Assembly (NCBI RefSeq): GCF_900111005.1
Contig: NZ_FOFV01000012.1
Span: 1-64,000 of the forward strand
Source of the DNA: Lentzea albida
Lineage (GTDB): Bacteria; Actinomycetota; Actinomycetes; Mycobacteriales; Pseudonocardiaceae
DNA length: 64,000 bases
Direction of reading: 5' to 3'
Part shown: piece after piece, positions 7,788 through 16,469 of the stretch
Layout of the letters: every line of letters begins with the position of its first letter
Position numbering within the stretch: the first letter of the stretch is position 1
Notes under the pieces: model-generated
Seen by the model: the letters and a program-made list of their open reading frames with translations, nothing else
Database searches by the model: none
Told to the model about the DNA's origin: nothing
Made by a program: the position numbers and the translations under genes

Positions 7788-10109
7788 TCACAGCACGCAG
7801 AGCAGCGAACAGGCCTTCGCGGACGACCAGTCGCTGTAGGTCCTCGTGCCGTTGACCGGTGTGAACTTCGCCTTCGCCTTGTTGGTCAAGGGGAACAGCG
7901 ACAGCAGTGCGTAGGTCGAGCAATGCACCACTTTGGACTCACCGGGTTGCAGTGTGAACGGTCCGGTCTGGCAGTTCGGTTCCACCTCGTCGACGACGTA
8001 AGCGTCCACGACCGGGATCGCGCCGTTGTTCTTGACGGTGACCCGCCAGTACGCGGTCGCGTTCAGCAGCCCGAGCGTGCCCACGGGTGCTTCCTTCACC
8101 CACGGACCGGAGCCACCGGCCTTGCAGTTCGCGGGTGTGTACGAACCGCAGATCTCCTTGTTCACCACCACGTTCGGCGCGCACGCCGGGCCCGGTGCGA
8201 TCTGGCGCGTCACCGTGTTGGAGGTGAGGGAACCGGTGGCGTCCGTCCCGTTCGCCGTGTTCGTCACGGAGGTGACGGGGCACTCCGGGGAGATCGCGGT
8301 GCGGAAGCACACCTGCGGCGCGTCACCGGTGAACTCCACCGACAGCGACGGCTGGTTGCCGCCACCGAAGTCCGCGGAGTTGTTCAGCACGATCGACGCG
8401 GTGACGGTCAGCGAGCCGGCCGTGGCACCGGAGAGGTCGATGGTGCCGTCCGAGGCGAACCCCGGTGTGGTGACCGGGTTCCCCCCGCCGTCCACGACCT
8501 TCACCGCGGACGCGCCGAAGTTCACGTTCGCCGGGGTCACGCCGACGAGCCGCGCCTTGGTGTAGGTGGTGGCGTGCGGTTTGCCGTCGCAGTAGAACTG
8601 CGAGGGTGTGAGCGACACGGAGGCGCCACTGCGTACGCACGGCGACGCCCCCGTGTCAGGATCCAGTGAGAACAGCACCTGCGCGTCTCCCAGCCCCAGC
8701 AGGCAGCCGGTGGGAGCGTCGTAGGCGTAGCCGTAGTCTCGGGTCACACCGTTGTTGACGGTCGGGTGGGTGACGCGCAACGGCATGCCCGGACAAGCGG
8801 TTCCGGTGCTCCAGTCGTGGCACGCCGTCACGCCCGCGTACGGGCCGCCCCAGATGCCGAAGTAGCTGCGCACGCGGTCACCGGTGCGGACGACCTCCGG
8901 GGTGAACACCAGGCTCATGCTCTCCAGTCCGGCCACGGCGGCGGGGGGCGCCAGGGACGAACCGTCGATCGCGTAGCACGTGGTCACGTTGAAGGCGCCG
9001 GCCGTGCTCGCACATGCCCCGGTCTCCGCACCCGTTGTGCTGTAGGCGGTGTACGCGTTGTAGGTGTGGTTGTTCACCGGCCCGAGCGGCTTCGGCGACG
9101 GCCAGCCCGCGCAGGTGGCTGCGGGACCGGGGTCGAAGCAGCCCATCGTCGGGACGACACCGCTCATCCGCGACGACGACGCGAACAGCTTGCCCCCGGC
9201 GACGGCCAGCGCGCCGAGGTAGTAGCCGCCGTGTTCGGTGAACGGCACGATCGGCGCGTAGGGCTGGCCGCCGCACGCGCTCTGCGACGCGGCCGTCCAG
9301 CAGACCACGTGCCCGGAGTTCGCGACCCCGTAGAGGTTTCCGCCGATCTGGACGAGGCCTGCCATCTCGAACGTCTGCGCGGAACGGTTCATCAGCGGCC
9401 AGTAGCCGCAGTTGCCGGGCGCGGCGAGGTCGAGGCAGCCGACACCGATCGAGGTCGCCGTGGTGGCCGAGTAGTACACGCGGGCGGGGTTCGCCGGGTC
9501 GCGGACGTACTGCGGCGCCATGGGGCTCGCGATGTCCCCGGTGTTCCCCGTCCCGAACGGGCCGGACGCCGTGTTGAGCGGCTTCGGCCAGGGACCACCC
9601 GCGCACGGCGCGTTGGTCGTGACGTCGGTGCACACCAGCTTGGCGGCCGCGGCGGACGCGTGATGGTAGACGTTCCAGGCCTGCAGGCGGCCGGCCGGCG
9701 TGCGGTGCAGGATCGGGATGAACCCGTCGCCACCGGTGAAGGCGGCACTGGCCTGCACGGGCGGTGTGAGCAGGGTGGAGAGGGCCCGTCCGCCGTTGCG
9801 CACGCCGGGGTTCGTGGCGCTGAGCGGGTTCCCCTCGGTCCCGGTCCAGCCCGGCGGCACCTGCAGCGATCCCTGGAGGTAGCTGTGGCCGGCGGCGATC
9901 GGGTCGGTGATGGTGGCGGCGCCGTTGGCACCGCTGTCGTAGGACACGACCCAGGTGGCCGTGTCGCCGTGGGAGGCGGGATCGGACACGCCCTGCACGG
10001 ACTTGGTGAGGCTCGAAACGGGCGGCTGGGCGACCACGGGCACAGCGGCGGTGAGGGTGGCGCCGGCGAGCACGCCCGCAAGCACCATTGCCGGCAAACG
10101 TCTTCGCAC
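7788..10109 (-). CDS. Large secreted protein with five C-x8-C motifs and a DUF11-like C-terminus
   Basis: 773 residues with a Sec signal peptide (RRR, a hydrophobic stretch, cleavage near AVPVVAQ). Residues 150-440 contain five cysteine pairs with exactly eight residues between them (C160/C169, C225/C234, C270/C279, C324/C333, C430/C439), most followed by glycine/proline-rich turns such as GWPSPKPLG. This suggests blades of a disulfide-stabilised beta-propeller. Residues about 660-740 resemble a DUF11/conserved-repeat beta-sandwich (YWRVTVKNNG, VVDAYVVDEVEPNC, LQPGESKVVHC). GTG start with AAAGGG upstream. No catalytic motif found; probably extracellular binding or surface display. No cell-wall sorting signal is seen. 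Confidence 0.75.
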   Translation of the reverse strand: MRRRLPAMVLAGVLAGATLTAAVPVVAQPPVSSLTKSVQGVSDPASHGDTATWVVSYDSGANGAATITDPIAAGHSYLQGSLQVPPGWTGTEGNPLSATNPGVRNGGRALSTLLTPPVQASAAFTGGDGFIPILHRTPAGRLQAWNVYHHASAAAAKLVCTDVTTNAPCAGGPWPKPLNTASGPFGTGNTGDIASPMAPQYVRDPANPARVYYSATTATSIGVGCLDLAAPGNCGYWPLMNRSAQTFEMAGLVQIGGNLYGVANSGHVVCWTAASQSACGGQPYAPIVPFTEHGGYYLGALAVAGGKLFASSSRMSGVVPTMGCFDPGPAATCAGWPSPKPLGPVNNHTYNAYTAYSTTGAETGACASTAGAFNVTTCYAIDGSSLAPPAAVAGLESMSLVFTPEVVRTGDRVRSYFGIWGGPYAGVTACHDWSTGTACPGMPLRVTHPTVNNGVTRDYGYAYDAPTGCLLGLGDAQVLFSLDPDTGASPCVRSGASVSLTPSQFYCDGKPHATTYTKARLVGVTPANVNFGASAVKVVDGGGNPVTTPGFASDGTIDLSGATAGSLTVTASIVLNNSADFGGGNQPSLSVEFTGDAPQVCFRTAISPECPVTSVTNTANGTDATGSLTSNTVTRQIAPGPACAPNVVVNKEICGSYTPANCKAGGSGPWVKEAPVGTLGLLNATAYWRVTVKNNGAIPVVDAYVVDEVEPNCQTGPFTLQPGESKVVHCSTYALLSLFPLTNKAKAKFTPVNGTRTYSDWSSAKACSLLCVL

Positions 10110-10303
10110 GATGATCCCTTTCGGTGGCGGTTCGGGAACTGACCGCCGACGCTAGGGACGTCCCGTGTGCCGCAAACACCCCCTCACCCGCGTGCACGGG
10201 ATGTCTGCCCCATCAGACCAATGCGGATGGGCGGAACATCTGACCGGGCAGGACATTCCAATTCGTTGCCGAATCAAATTTCACCTGAACGCGCCAGAAA
10301 TGC
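10110..10303. other. Non-coding gap with promoter region of the secreted protein gene
   Basis: 194 bases between two minus-strand genes, lower in GC than its surroundings near 10255-10300. It holds a weak inverted repeat TCAGA (10213-10217) and TCTGA (10239-10243). No small ORF with a convincing ribosome site and no clear terminator was seen. Confidence 0.4.
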
Positions 10304-12661
10304 CTATCCGAGAACCGAATGTTCGCGGTGCGGGGTCCAGCGCAGGTGCACGTTCCGGTCCGGCGGGTCCGCCCGCAGCAGCGACAACCGCGGTCGCACG
10401 GCGTCGGTGCGCGCGGAGGGCGGCTTGCGGCTGCCCGCCCGGTACTGGACGGGCCACTCGACGGTGTGGCCCTGTTCGGCGGCCGCGTGCAGCGTCCAGT
10501 GCGGGTCGTAGAGGTGCGTGCGGCCGAGCGCGCAGAGGTCGGCGCGGCCCGCCAGCAGGATGGAGTTGACGTCGTCGTAGGACGCGATGGCGCCCACGGC
10601 GATGACGGCCGCGCCCGTGACCTCGTGGCGGATCCGGTCGGCGAACGGGGTCTGGTAGCTGCGGCCGTACGCGGGGCGTTCGTCCGCCGTGACCTGGCCG
10701 GTGGAGACGTCGATCGCGTCGGCGCCGTGGGCGACGAACGCTCGGGCGATCTCCACGGCGTCGTGCTCGGTGTTGCCGCCGTCGACCCAGTCGGTGGCGG
10801 AGATGCGCACGATCATCGGTCGTTCGGCGGGCCACACCGCGCGCACGGCGTCGAACACCTCGAGCGGGTACCTCAGGCGATTGGCCAGCGAGCCGCCGTA
10901 CTCATCGGTGCGCCGGTTCGCGACCGGCGAGAGGAACGACGACAGCAGGTACCCGTGCGCGCAGTGCAGTTCGAGCAGGTCGAAGCCCGCTTCGGCGCCC
11001 CGGCGGGCGGCCGCCGTGAACTCCTCGGTGATCCGGTCCAGGTCCTCGCGGCTCGCCTCGGCGGGGACGGCCGAGCCGGGGCCGTACGGCAGCGGTGACG
11101 GACCGACGACGTCCCAGCCGCCTTCGGGCAGCGGTTCGTCCATGCCCTCCCACATCAGGCGCGTGGAGCCCTTGCGGCCGGAATGGCCCAGTTGCAGGCC
11201 GATGCGGGCGCTGCTGCGCTCGTGCGCGAACGACACGATGCGCGCCCACGAGTCGCGTTGCTCGTCGGTCCACAGGCCGGTGCATCCCGGCGTGATGCGG
11301 CCATCCGGGGAGACGCACACCATCTCGGTCATCACCAGGCCCGCGCCGCCCATGGCCTTCGAGCCGAGGTGGACCAGGTGGAAGTCGCCCGGCACTCCGT
11401 CGGTCGCGGAGTACATGTCCATCGCGGAGACGATGACGCGGTTCTTGAGCTCGAGTTCGCCGAGGTGGAATGGCTGGAACATCGCGGGCACGACGGACCG
11501 GAGGCCCTGGGAGGCCGCGAAAGCGGCGTCCACGCGGTCGGCGAACTCCGGGTCGCGCGTGCGGAGGTTGTCGTAGGTGATCCGGCGCGAGCGCGTGAGG
11601 AGGTTGAAGCAGAACCGCGTCGGCTCCTGGTCCGCGTACATGCCGATGTTCTCGAACCACTCCAGGGACGCCTGCGCGGCGCGTTGCGTCGACTCGACGA
11701 CGGGGCGCCGTTCGGTCTCGTAGGCCGTCAGGGCCGCTTGGACATCGCGGTGTTCGTGCAGGCAGGCGGCCAGGGCGAGGGAGTCCTCCATCGCGAGCTT
11801 GGTGCCGGAGCCGATGGAGAAGTGCGCGGTGTGCGCGGCGTCGCCGACGAGGACCAGGTTGCCGTGGTGCCAGCGTTCGTTGCGCACCGTGGTGAAGCTG
11901 AGCCACTTCGAGTTGTTGGCGAACACCTCGTGGCCGTCGAGCTCCTCGGCGAACAGCGCGCGGACCCGGTCGACTGCGCGTTCGTCGGAGGCACCCGGCC
12001 GGAACTCCTCGCCCGTGTCGAAACCGGCGCGGCGCCAGACGTCCTCGTGCATCTCGACGATGAACGTGGACCCGGTGTCGGAGTAGGGGTAGCCGTGGAC
12101 CTGCATGGTCCCCCACGGCGTCTCCTTGACGAAGAACTGGAACGCCTCGAAGACGCGGTCGGTGCCGAGCCACATGTACTTGTTGCTCCGGCGGTCAACA
12201 GTGGAGTTGAAGACGTCCGCGAACGACTGCCGCACCAGGGAGTTCACGCCGTCCGCCCCGACGACCAGGTCGTGCTCGGACCGCAGGACGTCGACCGGCG
12301 GTGCGGGTGTCGAGAAGTGCACGACCACACCGAGGTCGCGGCACCGCTGTTGCAGCAGGCCGAGCAGTTCCTTGCGGCTCATCGCGGCGAACCCCTGCCC
12401 GCCGACGGTGTGGCTCTCGCCGCGGTAGTGGATGTCGATGTCCGTCCACCGCGCGAACCGGCGGGCCATCGCGTCGGCGAACTCCGGGTCGGCGTTCTCG
12501 ATCCCGCCCAGCGTCTCGTCGGAGAACACCACGCCGAACCCGAACGTCACGTCGGCGGCGTCGCGTTCCCAGATGGTGACGTCATGCGACGGGTCGAGCT
12601 GCTTCATCAGCGCGGCGAAGTACAGGCCACCGGGGCCACCTCCGACGACGGCGATCCTCAT
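10304..12661 (-). CDS. Anthraniloyl-CoA/salicylyl-CoA monooxygenase fused to an old-yellow-enzyme domain
   Basis: 785 residues, two domains. Residues 1-390 are a class A flavoprotein hydroxylase: MRIAVVGGGPGGLYFAAL binds FAD, VVGADGVNSLVRQ is the DG motif, and VLVGDAAHTAHFSIGSGTKL is the GD motif. Residues about 405-785 are an NADH:flavin oxidoreductase barrel (FQPFHLGELELKNRVIVSAM, LELHCAHGYLLSSFLSPVAN, RTDEYGGSLANR). This order and length match 2-aminobenzoyl-CoA monooxygenase/reductase and the salicylyl-CoA 5-hydroxylase/oxidoreductase group. The start overlaps the ligase stop (ATGA), so ligase and oxygenase are coupled. The substrate (anthranilate, salicylate or a relative) cannot be decided from sequence alone. 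Confidence 0.88.
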   Translation of the reverse strand: MRIAVVGGGPGGLYFAALMKQLDPSHDVTIWERDAADVTFGFGVVFSDETLGGIENADPEFADAMARRFARWTDIDIHYRGESHTVGGQGFAAMSRKELLGLLQQRCRDLGVVVHFSTPAPPVDVLRSEHDLVVGADGVNSLVRQSFADVFNSTVDRRSNKYMWLGTDRVFEAFQFFVKETPWGTMQVHGYPYSDTGSTFIVEMHEDVWRRAGFDTGEEFRPGASDERAVDRVRALFAEELDGHEVFANNSKWLSFTTVRNERWHHGNLVLVGDAAHTAHFSIGSGTKLAMEDSLALAACLHEHRDVQAALTAYETERRPVVESTQRAAQASLEWFENIGMYADQEPTRFCFNLLTRSRRITYDNLRTRDPEFADRVDAAFAASQGLRSVVPAMFQPFHLGELELKNRVIVSAMDMYSATDGVPGDFHLVHLGSKAMGGAGLVMTEMVCVSPDGRITPGCTGLWTDEQRDSWARIVSFAHERSSARIGLQLGHSGRKGSTRLMWEGMDEPLPEGGWDVVGPSPLPYGPGSAVPAEASREDLDRITEEFTAAARRGAEAGFDLLELHCAHGYLLSSFLSPVANRRTDEYGGSLANRLRYPLEVFDAVRAVWPAERPMIVRISATDWVDGGNTEHDAVEIARAFVAHGADAIDVSTGQVTADERPAYGRSYQTPFADRIRHEVTGAAVIAVGAIASYDDVNSILLAGRADLCALGRTHLYDPHWTLHAAAEQGHTVEWPVQYRAGSRKPPSARTDAVRPRLSLLRADPPDRNVHLRWTPHREHSVLG

Positions 12662-14238
12662 CGCAGCACCTCCTCCTCGACGATCTTGCGGAGTGCGAAG
12701 CGCTGCAGCTTGCCGCTCGCGTTGCGGGGCAACGAGGTCCGGAACCGCACCTCGCGCGGGTACTTGTAGGGCGCGATCGTGCGCTTGACGTGGTCCTGGA
12801 TCTCCCGGGCCTTCGCGTCGTCCCCTTCGAGGCCTTCGCGCAGGACGACGAACGCGCACACGACCGAGCCGCGTTCGTCGTCGGGTTTGGCCACGACGGC
12901 GGACTCCAGCACGTCCGGGTGGGTGTCGATCGCCTCCTCGACCTCGGGACCGCCGATGTTGTAGCCGGAGGACACGATCATGTGGTCGCTGCGGGCGTGG
13001 TAGTGGAAGTAGCCGTCCTCGTCGCGGTGGAACATGTCACCGGTGACGTTCCAGCCGCCCACGACGTAGTCCTTCTGCCGCTCGTCGTCGAGGTAGCGGC
13101 AGCCGACCGGGCCGATGACGCCCAGCCGTCCGACCTCGCCGGGGCCGAGTTCCTCGCCGGCGGCACCGAGCACGGTGGCGCGGTAACCCGGCACCGGCCT
13201 GCCCGTGGCGCCCGGCCGGATGTCGTCGCCCGCCGCGGAGATGAAGATGTGCAGGAGCTCCGTGGCGCCGATGCCGTCGACCACCCGCAGGCCGAGCCGG
13301 TCGTGCAGCTGTTGCCAGGTCTCCCGGGGGATGTGCTCCCCCGCCGAGACCGCGGTCCGCAGGCCGCTCAGCTTGGCCTCGGCGCCGTCGCGCAGGATCG
13401 CCTTGTACGCCGTCGGCGCGGTCGCGAGGACCGTGACTCCCTGCTGTTGCACGAAGTCCGCGACCTGGGCGGGCGTGGCGGCCTCGGTCAGCAGGGCGCA
13501 GGCACCCGCCCTGAGCGGGAACACGACCAGCATGCCGAGGCCGAACGTGAAGGCGAACGGGGCCGTGCACGCGACGAGGTCGTTCTCTTCGAGCCGCAGC
13601 ACGTGCCGGCCGAAGGTGTTGTCGATGGACAGGACGTCGCGGTGGAAGTGCACGGTGATCTTGGGTGATCCGGTGCTGCCGGACGTGGGCGCGAGCAGTG
13701 CCACGTCGTCGGCCGCGGTGTCGACGGCCGTGAACTCCCCCGGCTTCGCCGCCGCGCGCGCTCGGAGGTCGTCGTGGTCGACCACGGTCAGCAGGCCGCG
13801 GATCTCGTCGGCGAACCGCGGGTCCGCCAGCGCGAGCGACGGGCGCGTCCGTTCGACGACGGGGGCGACCTCGCGGGCGCGCAACGCGGCCATCGTCGCC
13901 ACCACGACACCGCCCGCCTTCAGCACGCCGAGCCACGCCGCCACGGTCCACGGGTTGTTGGGCGAGCGGAGCAGGACCCGTTGTCCCGCGACGAGACCGA
14001 AGTCCTCGGTCAGCACGCGGGCCACCTGGTTCGCGCGGGTCAGCAGCTCGCCGTAGGACCAGACCTCCCCCGCCGGCGTGCGCAGCGCCGGCCGGTCGGG
14101 CCCGAACCGCGCCACCGCGGCGTCGATGAGCTCGGTGGCGGCGTTGAGCCGGTCGGGGTACCGCAGCTCCGGCGTGGTGAACTCGATCGTCGGCCACAAC
14201 GCCGAGGGGGGTAAGTGGTCGCGGGCGAAGGTGTCCAT
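12658..14238 (-). CDS. Aryl-CoA ligase (benzoate/2-aminobenzoate-CoA ligase family)
   Basis: 526 residues, AMP-forming acyl-CoA synthetase. The phosphate-binding loop is APTSGSTGSPK, the A5 region is DGIGATELLHIF, A7 is NVTGDMFHRDEDGY, A8 is HYHARSDHMIVSSGYNIG, and the catalytic lysine lies near the end in PRNASGKLQRF. The overall layout (DVLSIDNTFGRHVLRL, LLHIFISA) is that of the benzoate-CoA ligase family. It activates an aromatic acid for the fused monooxygenase encoded 4 bp downstream. Starts 27 bp after the thioesterase gene; all four minus-strand genes form one operon. Confidence 0.9.
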   Translation of the reverse strand: MDTFARDHLPPSALWPTIEFTTPELRYPDRLNAATELIDAAVARFGPDRPALRTPAGEVWSYGELLTRANQVARVLTEDFGLVAGQRVLLRSPNNPWTVAAWLGVLKAGGVVVATMAALRAREVAPVVERTRPSLALADPRFADEIRGLLTVVDHDDLRARAAAKPGEFTAVDTAADDVALLAPTSGSTGSPKITVHFHRDVLSIDNTFGRHVLRLEENDLVACTAPFAFTFGLGMLVVFPLRAGACALLTEAATPAQVADFVQQQGVTVLATAPTAYKAILRDGAEAKLSGLRTAVSAGEHIPRETWQQLHDRLGLRVVDGIGATELLHIFISAAGDDIRPGATGRPVPGYRATVLGAAGEELGPGEVGRLGVIGPVGCRYLDDERQKDYVVGGWNVTGDMFHRDEDGYFHYHARSDHMIVSSGYNIGGPEVEEAIDTHPDVLESAVVAKPDDERGSVVCAFVVLREGLEGDDAKAREIQDHVKRTIAPYKYPREVRFRTSLPRNASGKLQRFALRKIVEEEVLR

Positions 14239-14265
14239 CGGTGAAGTCCTTCCGCGGGCGGCGGG

Positions 14266-15477
14266 TCAGGAAGCGCGGATCATGCCCTCCTGGGCAACGG
14301 TGGCGAGGTGGAGACCATCGCGGGTGAAGAAGCGCCCGTACCCGAGGCCTCGGCCCGAGTCGGCGGCGACGGCCTCCTGCGCGTAGAGCAGCCAGTCGTC
14401 GACCGGGCCCTCGCGGTGGAACCACATGGCGTGGTCGAGGCTCGCGGTGACGAGTCCCGGCCGCGCCCAGGGCAGGTCGAGCACGCGCAGGACGGGTTCG
14501 AGGATCGTGTAGTCGCAGACGTAGGCCAGCGCGGCGAGGTCCCGCTGGGCGTCGGTCAGCCCGTCGACGGGGCGCAGCGGGTCGAACGGCTTGACCCACA
14601 CGGCCTGGTGGGGGACCTTCGCGCCCTCGACGGTGAGGTAGACGGGTCCGGGCACGTGCCGCATGTCGAAGCTGCGGCCTCCGGCCCAGTACGCCTTCGA
14701 CTCGTCGGTCATCGTGCCGCCCGCGCGGTCGGCGAGGAACTGCGCGGAGCTGGGCAGCTCCTCGGGGTCGGCGAGGCCGGCTGTCTTGGACCGGCGGCCG
14801 GCCAGAATCTTCGCGGAGCTGGGCAGCTCCTCCGGGTTCGCCAGGCCGGCCGTCTTGGAGCGGTAGCCGTCGCCCGCGCCGTCGGCGAGAAACTCCAACG
14901 AGCTGGGCAGCTCCTCCTCATTCGTGAGGCCGGCCATCTCGGCCCGGTAGCCGTCGCCCGCGCGGCCGGCGCGGAACCCCGCCGAGCTGGGCAGCTCCCC
15001 CTCATTCGTGAGGCCGGCCATCTCGGCCCGGTAGCCGTCGCCCGCGCGGCCGGCGCGGAACCCCGCAGAACTGGGCAGCTCCTCCGGATTCACGAGACCG
15101 GCCAACTCGGCCCGGTAGCTGCCACCCGGCTCGCCGGCGGCGAAGTTCGCGAAGGCGGCGTAGAGGGGCTTGCCGTTCTGGTAGCCGCGGACCTGCCGGG
15201 TGCTGTAGCCGCGGCCGTCGCGCAGCAGCTCGACCTCGTAGCGCACCTGGGCGCCGATGTCGGCCGGGCGCAGGAAGTAGCTGTGCATCGAGTGCAGCGT
15301 CTTGCCGTCGGTGACCGAGCGCATGGCCGCGGCGGCCGCGGCGGCGACCAGGTCTCCCCCGTACGCCTTGGGCCACGGGCAGGGCTGCGTGACGGCGGTG
15401 AACGCGAGGTCGAAGTGCTCCGGCTCGGCCTTCTCCAGCGTGACGGCGTCGGTGAAGATCCCGGATGTCGTCATCAT
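14266..15477 (-). CDS. Acyl-CoA thioesterase II (TesB-like) with an amplified linker
   Basis: 403 residues against about 285 for TesB. The first hotdog half (residues 1-117) has AYGGDLVAAAAAA-type and TLHSMHSYFLRPAD motifs; the second half (253-403) has HQAVWVKPFDPLR, LAYVCDYTILEP with the catalytic aspartate, SLDHAMWFHR and ATVAQEGMIR. Between them residues 118-252 are four 28-residue repeats plus one shorter copy, each containing a PEELPSS-like core that resembles the normal TesB linker. The start overlaps the cupin stop in ATGATGA (15474-15477). In this operon it probably releases a hydroxylated aromatic acid from CoA; that is an inference from context. Confidence 0.85.
   Translation of the reverse strand: MMTTSGIFTDAVTLEKAEPEHFDLAFTAVTQPCPWPKAYGGDLVAAAAAAAMRSVTDGKTLHSMHSYFLRPADIGAQVRYEVELLRDGRGYSTRQVRGYQNGKPLYAAFANFAAGEPGGSYRAELAGLVNPEELPSSAGFRAGRAGDGYRAEMAGLTNEGELPSSAGFRAGRAGDGYRAEMAGLTNEEELPSSLEFLADGAGDGYRSKTAGLANPEELPSSAKILAGRRSKTAGLADPEELPSSAQFLADRAGGTMTDESKAYWAGGRSFDMRHVPGPVYLTVEGAKVPHQAVWVKPFDPLRPVDGLTDAQRDLAALAYVCDYTILEPVLRVLDLPWARPGLVTASLDHAMWFHREGPVDDWLLYAQEAVAADSGRGLGYGRFFTRDGLHLATVAQEGMIRAS
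14722..15126 (-). repeat. Tandem 84-bp repeats inside the thioesterase gene
   Basis: Anchor sequence CTGGGCAGCTCC (plus strand) recurs at 14750, 14819, 14903, 14987 and 15071, spacings 69, 84, 84 and 84. All units keep frame and encode GDGYRAEMAGL, a short acidic segment, ELPSS and FRAGRA-like ends. The two middle-right copies are nearly identical; the 14750 copy lacks five codons. Confidence 0.95.
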
Positions 15478-15956
15478 CGGGTCAGCCAGTCGCGCAGGTC
15501 CTCGTCCGGCACGTCGTCGAGGTTCACGACGATGTTCTCCGGGGTGCGCGTCGTCATCCACGTGAGGGGCCTGTTGCGGTCGAGGTTGCACTCGATGTGC
15601 GGCATGAACGGCGGCACGAAGACCCAGTCGCCCTCCTCCATGTCGACGTAGTCCGCGAACTCCTCGCCGAAGTAGATGCGGGCCCGTCCCGACAGCACGT
15701 ACCCGCCGGTCTCGGCCTCGCCGTGGTGGTGGGTGACCGAGCGGTAGCCGGGCTCGTTGGTGACCTTGCCGAACCAGAGCCGCGTCGCCGGGGTGTGCTG
15801 GATGCTCACGCCCGAGATCCGGATCGCGCCGCCGGAGTTCGCGGTGTCCGGGTTCTCGGCGCCGCCGCGCGTCACGACCGGCGCGACCAGTCCGCTGGGC
15901 AGCCGGTACATCGAGTTGTCGCCTTCGAGCCGGTACTTGCTGAGGTCGGGCTCCAT
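15474..15956 (-). CDS. Single-domain cupin, candidate ring-cleavage dioxygenase
   Basis: 160 residues. Both cupin motifs are complete: GYRSVTHHHGEAETGGYVLSG supplies H76, H78 and E82, and GDWVFVPPFMPHIECN supplies H120, a full 3-His/1-Glu metal site. First gene of the thioesterase-ligase-monooxygenase operon, so a metal-dependent step in the same aromatic pathway is likely. A gentisate- or hydroxyanthranilate-type ring cleavage is plausible, but the protein is half the size of gentisate dioxygenase and could instead be an isomerase or decarboxylase. The ATG at 15956 has no ribosome site and is preceded by a good promoter, so translation is probably leaderless. Confidence 0.8.
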   Translation of the reverse strand: MEPDLSKYRLEGDNSMYRLPSGLVAPVVTRGGAENPDTANSGGAIRISGVSIQHTPATRLWFGKVTNEPGYRSVTHHHGEAETGGYVLSGRARIYFGEEFADYVDMEEGDWVFVPPFMPHIECNLDRNRPLTWMTTRTPENIVVNLDDVPDEDLRDWLTR

Positions 15957-15996
15957 ATCTCGTATTCTTCACGACCGTCAGATAGTGTCAATACTC
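15957..15996. promoter_or_regulatory. Divergent promoter of the two catabolic arms
   Basis: Only 40 bases separate the cupin and Rid starts. Minus strand: TTGACA (15991-15986), 16-base spacer, AAGAAT (15969-15964), seven bases to the cupin ATG. Plus strand: TAGTGT (15983-15988), eight bases to the Rid ATG. An inverted repeat GTATT (15962-15966)/AATAC (15990-15994) spans both and could bind PaaX. Both messages would be leaderless. Confidence 0.55.
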
Positions 15997-16413
15997 ATGA
16001 GGCCAGCAGCAGTGAACCCGGCCAGCCTTCCTGCGCCGAGCGGTTACTCCCACGGCACGCTCTCCGGCAACACCCTGTACCTGGGCGGGCAGACCGCCCT
16101 GGACGCCCACATGAAGATCGTCCCCGGCGGGATCGTCGAGCAGTTCCGCCAGGCGTTCGGCAACGTGCTGACGACGTTGCGCGCGGCCGGCGGCGAGCCG
16201 GAAGACCTGGTCAGCATCACGATCTACCTGACCGACATCCCGGACTACCAGGCGCACGGCAAGGAGATCGGCAAGGTGTGGCGCGAGCTCGCCGGCCCCG
16301 TCTACCCGGCCATGGCGGGGATCGGCTGCACGGCGTTGTGGCAGCCGGAGGCCCTGGTCGAGATCCTCGGTGTCGCCGTGATCCCCGACGAACGGCTGGT
16401 CAGGCCCAGCTGA
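15997..16413 (+). CDS. Rid-family (YjgF/YER057c) protein lacking the usual arginine
   Basis: 138 residues. The fold signature is clear: GYSHGTLSGNTLYLGGQTA, EQFRQAFGNVLTTLRAAGG, DLVSITIYLTDI and LVEILGVAVI. Archetypal RidA imine deaminases have an arginine in a YPAR motif; here the residue is methionine (YPAMAGIG, M106), so canonical 2-iminoacid hydrolysis is unlikely and it belongs among the Arg-less Rid subgroups. It heads the plus arm of the catabolic island. A hydrolytic or tautomerising step on a ring-cleavage product is a reasonable guess. The start lies eight bases after a TAGTGT box. Confidence 0.85.
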   Translation: MRPAAVNPASLPAPSGYSHGTLSGNTLYLGGQTALDAHMKIVPGGIVEQFRQAFGNVLTTLRAAGGEPEDLVSITIYLTDIPDYQAHGKEIGKVWRELAGPVYPAMAGIGCTALWQPEALVEILGVAVIPDERLVRPS

Positions 16414-16469
16414 ATCGATAGCGTTCTTATGATCTACGAAACATGTGCGCAATATCTTCGGGAGGTGCG

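Noticed and set aside
12661..12859. N-terminal extension of the monooxygenase fusion
   Set aside because: The extension is antisense-like Arg/Pro-rich sequence inside the ligase gene; ATG 12661 is followed at once by the FAD-binding glycine motif and overlaps the ligase stop as ATGA.
14308..15651. Plus-strand frame through the repeat array, giving leucine/glycine-rich repeats
   Set aside because: The minus strand has complete TesB motifs on both sides of the array in the same frame, so the plus-strand repeat protein is an artefact of the array.
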